Source: CAZPBC01 sp964584775 (GTDB taxonomy: Bacteria; Chlamydiota; Chlamydiia; Chlamydiales; SLFE01). Taken from it: DNA of 64,000 bases. Where the stretch lies: the NCBI GenBank assembly GCA_964584775.1, contig CAZPBC010000003.1, positions 24,080-88,079 of the forward strand, read 5' to 3'. The translations under genes and the position numbers were made by a program. Every line of letters begins with the position of its first letter. Position 1 is the first letter of the stretch. Positions 32,768-39,804 of this stretch are shown here, in pieces. The notes under the pieces were generated by a model. It worked only from the letters and a program-made list of their open reading frames with translations, searched no databases and was not told the DNA's origin.

Positions 32768-33531
32768 TGAAACGAAAGCAAAATTCCCTTGATGAGCAAG
32801 TCTTTGTCTGTATTGACTGCGAGTCGACTGGACTCGATCCGGATAAGGACCGCATCATTGAGGTTGCTGCTGCGCGCTTCACGACAAAAGAGGTTCTCGG
32901 AGAAGTTGAATGGTTGATCGACCCAGGGGTCGAAATTCCTGAAGAGTCGATCAAAATCCACAACATCACCGAAGACATGGTACGAGGTCAACCTCCATTT
33001 TCATCGGTTGTGGACGAGCTCATCGACTTTATCGGAAACCACATCATTGTCGGTCACGCGGTGAATTTCGATATCCAGTTGATTCAGAAGGAAGCTGAGC
33101 GCCTTGGGAAGAGCAAGCCTCTTGAAGGGAATGGGATCATCGACACGGTCCGCCTAGCTCGACACTATGGCGAGTCTCCCTCAAATAGCCTCGAAAACCT
33201 CCGGCAGCACTTCAATATCGACGAAATGGGAGCCCACCGGGCAATGAATGACGTCCAGGTCAACATCTCTGTCTTCAGGTACTTAGCGAAGGCGTTCAGG
33301 AGCACTAAAGAAATTCAGCAGCTTTTAAAGAAACCTGTTAAACTAAAGTATATGCCCCTCGGACCACACAAAGGACGCCTGATTAAGGAAGTGCCTTTAG
33401 AATTCCTGAAGTGGGGGGCGAACAAAAACTTTGATGAAGATCTACTCTTCACGATACGAAGTGAAATCAAACGAAGGGAAAAGGGACAAGACTTCCTACA
33501 GTCTTCTAACCCGTTTTTAAGTTTGGAGTAA
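32764..33531 (+). CDS. dnaQ: DnaQ-like 3'-5' exonuclease with C-terminal DUF3820
   Basis: 255 residues. The DEDDh exonuclease domain (about 1-185) has 'VFVCIDCESTGLDPDKDRII' (Exo I D-x-E), 'IVGHAVNFDIQLIQKEAERL' (Exo II Asp) and 'MGAHRAMNDVQVN' (Exo III His/Asp). A short C-terminal DUF3820 segment follows ('YMPLGPHKGRLIKEVPLEFL', 'KWGANKN'). Chlamydia has the same two-part protein next to tsaE. It could serve as proofreading subunit of DNA polymerase III or as a stand-alone nuclease. Confidence 0.9.
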   Translation: MMKRKQNSLDEQVFVCIDCESTGLDPDKDRIIEVAAARFTTKEVLGEVEWLIDPGVEIPEESIKIHNITEDMVRGQPPFSSVVDELIDFIGNHIIVGHAVNFDIQLIQKEAERLGKSKPLEGNGIIDTVRLARHYGESPSNSLENLRQHFNIDEMGAHRAMNDVQVNISVFRYLAKAFRSTKEIQQLLKKPVKLKYMPLGPHKGRLIKEVPLEFLKWGANKNFDEDLLFTIRSEIKRREKGQDFLQSSNPFLSLE

Positions 33532-33535
33532 GCTG

Positions 33536-34396
33536 ATGCAGAAGAAGCAAAGCGTTTTAGGCTTGAAAGAAGCAAGCGCTGTCAAAGCCGCTCTCGCCGA
33601 TCTCTTGAGAGGCGGCATTCTTTTTGAAGTTTGTACAGCCGAAGAAGCGAAAATTGCGGAAGAGGCAGGAGCTCTTGCAGTCGTCACTCGCCCAGAGTGC
33701 AATTCAGCTTTCGAACAGATCGAAAAAATCCAAGAAGCGGTTACCATTCCTGTGATTGCTTACTGTCGCTCTGGCCACAGTGTAGAAGCGGCGATGCTTG
33801 AAGCGCTCTTTATTGATTTCATTGATGAATCCCTCTTTGCTGATAGTGGACTGACAATTCATAAAACCGATTTTCAAACGCCCTTTATTTCACCGATCAC
33901 AGACTTGAAGAGTGCCCTCCAAAAGATTGCAGAAGGAGCGACCATCCTACGGAATGGTGAGGGGTTTGCGACTCTCTCGGAATCGATGAAGATGCTGAAT
34001 GGTCTCAAAACGGGGTTTGCAGAACTCTCCCTACTTCTACCGGAAGAGATCGCACACTGGTGTGCAAATGGAGGCCACAGCTATGAAGTGGTGTCGCGTT
34101 GCCGCGAGCTCGGTTCTCTCCCGATTCCTCTCCTCGTGGCTTCAGAAGTGAGAGACCTCTCCGACGTCGCGCTTCTCATGCAAATGGGTGCTGACGGTCT
34201 CATTCTACCCAACACGTTTATGGAAAAAGAGGATCCGCTTGCCTTTGCCAAAAGCCTCGTCTTTGGCGCGACCCACTACAGCGAGCCCGACCAGCTTCTC
34301 AAATACCTCCTCGGTCACGAAACCACACCCAAGCATCACCACCACCTCCTCAAAAGAGAGGAGATCGCTGTCCAAGATCTCAATGATCAACTTTAA
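33536..34396 (+). CDS. PdxS/SNZ-like protein lacking the catalytic lysines
   Basis: 286 residues, clearly related to the glutamine-dependent PLP synthase subunit PdxS: 'LLRGGILFEVCTAEEAKIAE' (PdxS 'GGVIMDV-NAEQAKIAE'), 'IDESL', 'KIAEGATILR', 'LMQMGADGLILPNTFMEKED' and 'ATHYSEPDQL'. In B. subtilis PdxS, Asp24, Lys81 (in MAKARIGH) and Lys149 (in LRTKGEPGTG) are catalytic. Here the aligned positions are Glu31, Tyr76 (IAYCRSGH) and none (LRNGEGF), so both Schiff-base lysines are missing. No pdxT lies nearby. It starts 4 bp after the dnaQ stop in an intact operon. It is probably a pseudoenzyme or has another reaction; vitamin B6 synthesis is unlikely. Confidence 0.8.
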   Translation: MQKKQSVLGLKEASAVKAALADLLRGGILFEVCTAEEAKIAEEAGALAVVTRPECNSAFEQIEKIQEAVTIPVIAYCRSGHSVEAAMLEALFIDFIDESLFADSGLTIHKTDFQTPFISPITDLKSALQKIAEGATILRNGEGFATLSESMKMLNGLKTGFAELSLLLPEEIAHWCANGGHSYEVVSRCRELGSLPIPLLVASEVRDLSDVALLMQMGADGLILPNTFMEKEDPLAFAKSLVFGATHYSEPDQLLKYLLGHETTPKHHHHLLKREEIAVQDLNDQL

Positions 34397-34523
34397 TCTC
34401 GAGTGATTTAACAGGATTTATATACTTGATTTTAAGTAATTTAATTAAATCTCCTCGTTATTCCAGGTATTAATTTAGCATGAAAGTCGAGTAAATTTTT
34501 GCACGAAAGTCGATTCACTTGTT
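34397..34523. other. AT-rich gap between convergent genes with a short direct repeat
   Basis: 127 bases, no ORF. It contains a near direct repeat 'gcatgaaagtcgagt' (34479) and 'gcacgaaagtcgatt' (34501). No hairpin with a T run is evident. Confidence 0.4.
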
Positions 34524-35309
34524 TTAGAAAATCATCTTTAGCCCCATCCCTAGAAGGATGACGGCAAAGATCTGCTTGAGGAAGTTGACGGAGATCCGTT
34601 CTTCAACGCGGGCTCCGAAGTAGGCAAAGAAGGGGCTCGTGAGGTTCATGCCGATCACCGCAGGCCAATAGACATAGCCGCTCGTGTCAGGGGGGAGGAC
34701 CGTCTGAAAAGAGCCGGTGGTGATATAGGCAATCGTTCCGACAAAACTCACCAGAACCGAAAGAAGAGCTGCGACTCCAACGGCACGGTGCATTTCCATA
34801 TTGAGGTAGTTGGTGAGGAAGGGGAGTCCGATGGAGCCTCCTCCAATCCCAAAGATGGCAGATGTGAAACCGATCACAAAGGAGCCGAAGTGCAGTGTGC
34901 CCATATGGGGAGGGTGCTCTCGATTCTTAAACTGAGGATCGAAGAAGATAAACAAAGCAACCCCGATAGCAAAAATCCCGAAAGCCATCTTTAGGTGATC
35001 GGAGTAGAGGACATTGGCGAGAAGGGCTCCCGAAACGGATCCAACGAAGACAAAAGTCGCCATCTTCTTGAAAAACTTGAGGACCTCGGGGTGCACTTTC
35101 GTATGGACTTTAGCGGAGAAACAGGTCGTGGTGACCATCGAGGCAAGGGAGGTTCCAATGACAACATGCATCAGTGTTTCATGGGGGAAGCCCATATAAT
35201 GGAAATAGAAGGTCAGGAGGGGGACAATGATCAGCCCTCCGCCAATTCCTAAAAGGCCTGCCAAAAAGCCTGTCGCCGACCCGATAAACAAGTAAATTAA
35301 AGCGTGCAT
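34524..35309 (-). CDS. TSUP (TauE/SafE) family membrane transporter
   Basis: 261 residues from ATG 35309; an upstream in-frame TTG (35345) would add twelve polar residues. About eight hydrophobic segments, and the paired family motifs 'GFLAGLLGIGGGLIIVPLLT' in the first half and 'GFTSAIFGIGGGSIGLPFLT' in the second, show the usual inverted duplication. TSUP proteins move sulfite, sulfoacetate, taurine-derived or other small anions; the substrate is not decidable. The ribosome-binding site 'agaaggggg' is inside a hairpin (35311-35333). Divergent from the brnQ leader. Confidence 0.87.
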   Translation of the reverse strand: MHALIYLFIGSATGFLAGLLGIGGGLIIVPLLTFYFHYMGFPHETLMHVVIGTSLASMVTTTCFSAKVHTKVHPEVLKFFKKMATFVFVGSVSGALLANVLYSDHLKMAFGIFAIGVALFIFFDPQFKNREHPPHMGTLHFGSFVIGFTSAIFGIGGGSIGLPFLTNYLNMEMHRAVGVAALLSVLVSFVGTIAYITTGSFQTVLPPDTSGYVYWPAVIGMNLTSPFFAYFGARVEERISVNFLKQIFAVILLGMGLKMIF

Positions 35310-35310
35310 G

Positions 35311-35333
35311 ACCCCCTTCTTAGCAGAGGGGGT
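35311..35333 (-). promoter_or_regulatory. Hairpin over the TSUP gene ribosome-binding site
   Basis: On the minus strand 'accccctct-gcta-agaagggggt' (35333-35311) folds into a ~9-bp stem with a single bulge, ending two bases before the ATG at 35309-35307. The 3' arm is the Shine-Dalgarno itself, so translation should be limited unless the hairpin opens. Confidence 0.5.
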
Positions 35334-35413
35334 TGTTTTGTACAACTACACACCAATGTAAGTTAAAATTTTATTTTTACATCCCGCTCTGACTGAGTGA
35401 ACTAAAACATTTC

Positions 35414-35442
35414 TTGTCACGAATCCATTTTTCTGATAAAAT
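35414..35442 (+). promoter_or_regulatory. Probable sigma-66/70-type promoter of the brnQ leader
   Basis: TTGTCA (35414-35419), 17-base spacer, TAAAAT (35437-35442). Transcription would start near 35449, giving a leader of roughly 115 bases before brnQ. Confidence 0.55.
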
Positions 35443-35462
35443 TAGGAAAACGCACTAAAAAA

Positions 35463-35563
35463 GTGATTTAATCATGTTTATTAAAATTTATTGTTGTTGT
35501 TGCACTTGTACCCACTAGAAGTATAAACAATTGCTGCAACCAATAAATTAAGGATTAAATCAC
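35463..35563 (+). promoter_or_regulatory. Nested leader hairpin sequestering the brnQ ribosome-binding site
   Basis: Outer arms gtgatttaatc (35463-35473) and gattaaatcac (35553-35563) are a perfect 11-bp inverted repeat. Inside, aatttattg (35485-35493) and caataaatt (35541-35549) are a perfect 9-bp inverted repeat, extended by gttg (35496)/caac (35537). A short actt/aagt hairpin sits in the loop. The brnQ Shine-Dalgarno aagga (35550-35554) lies between and partly inside the two 3' arms, and the ATG follows at 35566. No T run follows, so control of translation is likelier than of transcription. Confidence 0.6.
35474..35518 (+). CDS. Candidate cysteine-rich leader peptide upstream of brnQ
   Basis: ATG at 35474 opens a 14-codon ORF, MFIKIYCCCCTCTH, ending at TAG 35516-35518. 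The four consecutive Cys codons (35492-35503) lie on and just after the 5' arm of the inner hairpin whose 3' arm flanks the brnQ ribosome-binding site. This is the layout of amino-acid-responsive leader peptides. The start has only a weak Shine-Dalgarno-like 'aagtga'. The Cys run comes from a (TTG)n-type tract, so simple-repeat origin is the competing explanation. Confidence 0.45.
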   Translation: MFIKIYCCCCTCTH

Positions 35564-35565
35564 AA

Positions 35566-36690
35566 ATGTCACAGAAGAAGAAATTCTCCCCCCTTACACT
35601 AGGACTCGCCTACTTTTCGATGTTTTTCGGATCGGGAAACCTCGTCTTCCCCCTCTTTCTTGGCCAATTTGCTAAAGTCGACTGGATGTATGCCTTTTTG
35701 GGCTTCTTTCTTTCGGGGGTGGCTGGGCCGCTGATGGGATCGGTGACGATGGTCGCCTTCCAGGGAGACTCCAACCGCTTTTTCAACACGATTGGCCCTC
35801 GACTCGCTAAAGTCTTTGTCACAATCTTGATGCTTGTGTGGATTCCTTTTGGAGCAGCTCCTCGTTGCATCCTCGTTGCCTATGAGGCGCTGGTTTCGAT
35901 GGTTTCGGGTGTGCCCCTGGTGTTTTTTGGGATTGTTTACTCCCTCTTCGTCTATTTCTCGATTGTAAGGCGTAACCGCATGATTGAGGTCTTAGGATAC
36001 TTTCTGACGCCGACCCTCTTGGCCTCCCTCGCTGTCTTATGGATTGTAGGAATCTGGAATTCTCAGCCTCCTGTTGCTGCGACTGAGAGTGCGGGTGAGG
36101 TCTTCCGGGTGAGCCTTTCTCACGGATATCAAACGATGGATCTCATTGCCTCCTTCTTCTTCTCCGCTTCGATCATCCATGTGATCCGCTCTGAAGGTCT
36201 CTCTGTGGGACAGTCGATGAAAAAAGCCTTCCTTTCAGGATCGATTGGAATGGGAATTTTGGGATTGGTTTACCTTTCGATTATTTATATGTCTGCAAGA
36301 CATGCACCCCTTCTGAGTGCTCTGCCAAAAGATCAACTTCTGCCCTTCATCTCTCAGCAGTTTTTAGGGCCCAATTTGAGTCTTGTTCCTGTGGTCGTGA
36401 TCTTTCTTGCTTGCTTGACCACATCTGTAGCGATGCTCTCTGTCTTCACGGACTTTGTCCGTAGCTCTCTTCCTGAACGGCTCGGGAGGGGAGACAATCA
36501 AAAACAACAAATCGCCCTGCTGATTGGGGTGGTTGGAACCTTTATTCTTTCTCTCTTTAGTTTTGAGGGGTCAATGCAACTGACAGGACCGGTCCTGGAG
36601 GTGAGTTGCCCGCTTCTCGCTCTTCTTGCTATCTATAACTTAATCAAACTCGCGACTGGTCGAGCCGTCTCTACTGAGCCGTCTCCGTAA
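35566..36690 (+). CDS. brnQ: BrnQ-family amino acid transporter (LIVCS family)
   Basis: 374 residues with about 10-11 hydrophobic segments. The N-terminus 'LGLAYFSMFFGSGNLVFPLF' is the family signature of the branched-chain amino acid:cation symporters; 'WIPFGAAPRCILVAYEA' is another conserved stretch. It is somewhat shorter than typical members (about 430). Chlamydia has a BrnQ reported to carry branched-chain amino acids and methionine, so specificity can be broad. Expression is probably controlled by the structured leader (35449-35563). A strong terminator follows at 36721. Confidence 0.88.
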   Translation: MSQKKKFSPLTLGLAYFSMFFGSGNLVFPLFLGQFAKVDWMYAFLGFFLSGVAGPLMGSVTMVAFQGDSNRFFNTIGPRLAKVFVTILMLVWIPFGAAPRCILVAYEALVSMVSGVPLVFFGIVYSLFVYFSIVRRNRMIEVLGYFLTPTLLASLAVLWIVGIWNSQPPVAATESAGEVFRVSLSHGYQTMDLIASFFFSASIIHVIRSEGLSVGQSMKKAFLSGSIGMGILGLVYLSIIYMSARHAPLLSALPKDQLLPFISQQFLGPNLSLVPVVVIFLACLTTSVAMLSVFTDFVRSSLPERLGRGDNQKQQIALLIGVVGTFILSLFSFEGSMQLTGPVLEVSCPLLALLAIYNLIKLATGRAVSTEPSP

Positions 36691-36720
36691 ACCCACAGTC
36701 GTCTAACCATCAATGACGTT

Positions 36721-36753
36721 AACGGAGGAGGGCTTGCCCTCCTCCGTTGCTTT
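36721..36753. terminator. Strong bidirectional hairpin between brnQ and rsgA
   Basis: Perfect 13-bp stem 'aacggaggagggc' (36721-36733) and 'gccctcctccgtt' (36736-36748), followed by 'gcttta' on the plus strand. It lies between convergent genes and overlaps the rsgA stop codon region. Confidence 0.8.
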
Positions 36754-37846
36754 ATCGGCGGAAGTGTTCTTGCTGGATCTGCTCGGCGAGGTTCGCGTAG
36801 CTTTCGTAGCGGATGGGAGAAAGCTCCTCGTTCTCGAGGGCTTCTTTGACAGCGCAGCCTGGTTCGTGGAGGTGGGTGCAGGTCGAGAACTTGCATCCTT
36901 CTCGGTATTTGACAAACTCGGGGAAGTAGCTTTCGAGCTCCCAGAGCTCGAGGTCCCAGACACCGAAGCTTTGAATGCCGGGGGTGTCTACGACGTAACC
37001 ACCGAAAGAGAGAGGGAGCATGCGTGCACGTGTCGTGGTGTGCGCTCCCTTTTGTGTGCGTTCCACAATTTCACGGACGGGGAGGTTCATTCCGGTTACG
37101 GCATTGATGAGAGAGGATTTCCCAACGCCTGATTGCCCAGAGAAGACCGACACTTTGTCTTTCATCACGCTTTTGAGTTCATCGAGTCCCTTTTCTAGCA
37201 CGGTACTTGCGAGGACGACTTGAGTGCCGACCGCTTCGTGAGCGCGCTTGAACTCGTCTAGAAATGGATCCTCTCCTTCAAGAAGGTCGATTTTATTGAT
37301 GACGATCACAGCGTGGAGGTTTCCTTTGTCGGCTGCAATCAGGTAGCGGTCGACAAGTGAAGGTTTGAGTGTGGGGCTGACAACAGAAGCGGTGACGAGA
37401 AGTTGGTCGACGTTGGCGGCGATGATCTGCTGTTTTTTTTGAGAGAGGGTATCGGCCCGAGCGAGGACGGAGGAGCGCGGATCCATATAGGCAATCACGC
37501 CCTCTTCGTCATTCAGGGGTTCAAAGTGGACGATATCCCCGACGGCAACGAGGTTTTTGTATTGCGTTTTCGTTTTTTTAAGCAGACCACGCAGTGTGCA
37601 GACCCAGGTTTTTCCCTCTGAAGCGACATTGATGCCTTCAGAGCGGATGGAGGTGACTTGACCGCTTTTTAAATTGAGCTGGCTTGCTTTTTCTTTGTAC
37701 TCTTTTTGGAGCTCCTCTTGGAACTTTTCGAAGTCGGTCTTCTTGTATTTTGAGCGGTCTTTTTTAATCGCGCGCTTGCGGTCCTCTTTACTCTCTTTTT
37801 TCTCTTCTGCGCGGAAAGCATCGTCGTAATCGCGGGGATGTGTCAT
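36752..37846 (-). CDS. rsgA: Ribosome small subunit-dependent GTPase RsgA
   Basis: 364 residues. After a charged ~60-residue N-terminal extension comes the OB domain, then the circularly permuted GTPase: G4 'VINKIDLL' before G1 'FSGQSGVGKSSLINAVTG', then the switch 'KGAHTTTRARML' and G3 'VVDTPGIQSFG'. The C-terminal zinc motif is 'CKFSTCTHLHEPGCAVKEAL' (Cys-Cys-His-Cys). RsgA assists late 30S maturation. Its start overlaps the methyltransferase stop by 4 bp. Confidence 0.95.
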   Translation of the reverse strand: MTHPRDYDDAFRAEEKKESKEDRKRAIKKDRSKYKKTDFEKFQEELQKEYKEKASQLNLKSGQVTSIRSEGINVASEGKTWVCTLRGLLKKTKTQYKNLVAVGDIVHFEPLNDEEGVIAYMDPRSSVLARADTLSQKKQQIIAANVDQLLVTASVVSPTLKPSLVDRYLIAADKGNLHAVIVINKIDLLEGEDPFLDEFKRAHEAVGTQVVLASTVLEKGLDELKSVMKDKVSVFSGQSGVGKSSLINAVTGMNLPVREIVERTQKGAHTTTRARMLPLSFGGYVVDTPGIQSFGVWDLELWELESYFPEFVKYREGCKFSTCTHLHEPGCAVKEALENEELSPIRYESYANLAEQIQQEHFRR

Positions 37847-38559
37847 GCCTTCCTCCGGTATTCATAGAGAAGGATCGCGGCGGCTGCAGAGACATTGAGA
37901 CTCTCCATCGACGCATTGATGGGGATGGTAACTTGATGGGTCTCGCTTTCCACTTCAGGAGAGAGGCCATGCGACTCGGAGCCGAAGATGAGGATCCGTT
38001 TTTCATTGCTTGGAAGGGCGCTGGGTGCGGTGCCGTTCAGTCCCGCTGAAAGGAGGGTAAACCCTTTGAACTGTTTGAGCTGTTCGAACGTGATTTTTTG
38101 ATAGGGGAGTTTACAAGTGGCTCCCATACTCGCTCGGATGGCTTTGGGGCTGAAGGGATCTGTGCAACCCGGGAGGAGATAGACTCCTTCCCATCCGAGT
38201 GCGAGTGCAGAGCGGAAGATCGCACCGAGGTTTGTGGGGTCAGAGAGGCCGTCGAGAGCAAGGAGGGCGTGCTTATTTTCAAGTGGTGTTTCTTGAGGAA
38301 GCGGGTTTAGAGCGAGGAGACCTTCTGGAGTTTTAACAGAGCTGATTTTTTCAAACAGGTCAGGAGGGAGGAGGTAAACCTCTCCGGGGCTTTCAAACTG
38401 AGGATGACAGGTGAAGAGGAGGGAAGGGTTTTCGAGTTCACGGACGAGCTTCACACCTTCAACCACCATGAGGCCCTCTTCCTCACGCGCTTTTTTACTT
38501 TTAATGAGCCGTTTGATCTGCTTGATCAAAGGGTGCTTTTCTGAGGAGATCTCTTTCAT
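37843..38559 (-). CDS. SPOUT (TrmH/SpoU) family RNA methyltransferase
   Basis: 238 residues. N-terminal substrate-binding part ('IKRLIKSKKAREEEGLMVVE' then 'GVKLV'), and the SPOUT knot motifs 'LDGLSDPTNLGAIFRSALAL', 'ILIFGSESHGLSPEV' and 'IPINASMESLNVSAAAAILL'. It methylates 2'-OH of a ribose in rRNA or tRNA; the target cannot be deduced. Overlaps its neighbours by 4 bp on both sides. Confidence 0.9.
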   Translation of the reverse strand: MKEISSEKHPLIKQIKRLIKSKKAREEEGLMVVEGVKLVRELENPSLLFTCHPQFESPGEVYLLPPDLFEKISSVKTPEGLLALNPLPQETPLENKHALLALDGLSDPTNLGAIFRSALALGWEGVYLLPGCTDPFSPKAIRASMGATCKLPYQKITFEQLKQFKGFTLLSAGLNGTAPSALPSNEKRILIFGSESHGLSPEVESETHQVTIPINASMESLNVSAAAAILLYEYRRKA

Positions 38560-39779
38560 TCTTTGTCCTCAAGCAGACGCTCTTCTTTTAGGTGACGGAT
38601 GACCTGTTTAACATCGACAAAATCCTGGAGCACCGAGGCTTTTTCCGCTTCTTTGAGCACCGATCCCATCTCTTTTCCCGGCTTGTAGCCCAGCTCAAAG
38701 AGGTGTTGGGAGGTGACGAGTGGAGCGCGTTCACGGATGCGTTTAATGTGCGGAGCAAGGCGCCTGCGTCGATCTTCATGCTCTTTGAAGAACCCCTCTC
38801 GCTCTTCCTCCTCATACTTTGCAGCGAGGATCTGGAGAATGAGATCGATTCTCTCATCGGCGTAGATGCGGCTCCAGTCGTAGAGGTCGGGGTTGTCTAG
38901 GGTTTCAACATGGTGTAGGAATTTGGTGAAGTCGATCTCTTTTTTACTCAGGCGGAGGTAGCTGCCAAGCTCTTCGATTTTAGCCTTGTCTACCTCATCA
39001 AAAAGTTCGATCAGATAGGGCAATAGGGGAGAGGTTTTAGGAATTTGCGAGAAGTGCTCTGCGCGTTTTTTAATGTCGGTGAGGTGAACGGCAGCGAGGT
39101 CGGGGAAGATGGTTTGAAGGAGGTTTAAGCGGTGCATCTCTTCGACAGCATATGCGAATTGCGGGCCGTGGGCCATTTTGGTGAGTTCTTGAGCGATCCG
39201 TTCCATCGAAACGGCTGGAAAGAGGGTGGGGCTGTTTTGAAAGATGGCCTTCTCCGTCTCGGGGTCGACGTGGAAGCGGAAGCGGCAGGCAAAACGCACG
39301 GCGCGGATCATCCGTAGGCGGTCTTCAAAAAAGCGGTCGTAGGGGTTTCCAATCGTGCGGACGAGGCCACGGCGGATGTCCTCTCTTCCACCGACATAGT
39401 CGATGATGTGGTCGTTGAGAGGGTCGTAGAACATGCCGTTGATGGTGAAATCCCGTCGGATGGCATCCTCTTCAGGGGTGGAGCTTTCGATCCGAGTGGG
39501 CTTTCTCCCATCTTTGTACTCCACATCGCGCCGGAAAGTGGTGACCTCGTAAGGCTTTCCTTCGATCAGGACGACGACAACACCAAAAGCCGCTCCGACT
39601 TGGACGGTCTTCTCAAAGAGGCGGGTGACCTCCTCTGGAGAGGCATCGGTTGCGATGTCAATATCTGAGGAGGGGTGCCCCATGAGGTAGTCACGCACCC
39701 AACCGCCGGCGAAGTAGGCGACGAACCCCTCATCAACCAACTTTTTTACAAGACTTTTGGCGACGTTAAATGTTCCCAT
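38556..39779 (-). CDS. cca: tRNA nucleotidyltransferase / poly(A) polymerase family protein
   Basis: 407 residues from ATG 39779; a longer frame upstream runs antisense into mutL and is not homologous. The class II nucleotidyltransferase head has 'AYFAGGWVRDYLMGHPSSDI' 'DIATDA' (G-x-x-R-D and D-x-D), then 'EEDAIRRDFTINGMFYDP' and 'EDRLRMIRAVRFACRF'. The C-terminal half is helical. Family members add CCA to tRNA or poly(A) to RNA; Chlamydia annotations often use pcnB for this type. It shares a 25-bp divergent promoter gap with mutL. Confidence 0.88.
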   Translation of the reverse strand: MGTFNVAKSLVKKLVDEGFVAYFAGGWVRDYLMGHPSSDIDIATDASPEEVTRLFEKTVQVGAAFGVVVVLIEGKPYEVTTFRRDVEYKDGRKPTRIESSTPEEDAIRRDFTINGMFYDPLNDHIIDYVGGREDIRRGLVRTIGNPYDRFFEDRLRMIRAVRFACRFRFHVDPETEKAIFQNSPTLFPAVSMERIAQELTKMAHGPQFAYAVEEMHRLNLLQTIFPDLAAVHLTDIKKRAEHFSQIPKTSPLLPYLIELFDEVDKAKIEELGSYLRLSKKEIDFTKFLHHVETLDNPDLYDWSRIYADERIDLILQILAAKYEEEEREGFFKEHEDRRRRLAPHIKRIRERAPLVTSQHLFELGYKPGKEMGSVLKEAEKASVLQDFVDVKQVIRHLKEERLLEDKE

Positions 39780-39804
39780 ATGGTTCAATGATAACCTAAA
39801 ACTG

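Noticed and set aside
34479..34515. Near direct repeat gcatgaaagtcgagt / gcacgaaagtcgatt
   Set aside because: Only 15 bp, two copies, in a convergent gap; no matching element or operator context.
35482..35526. Poly-Leu reading of the brnQ leader (Leu frame of the TTG tract)
   Set aside because: Attractive for a leucine transporter, but the frame has a TAA at 35482 and no ATG or GTG after it; the Cys frame has an ATG and ends before the 3' stem. Kept only as an alternative in the finding.
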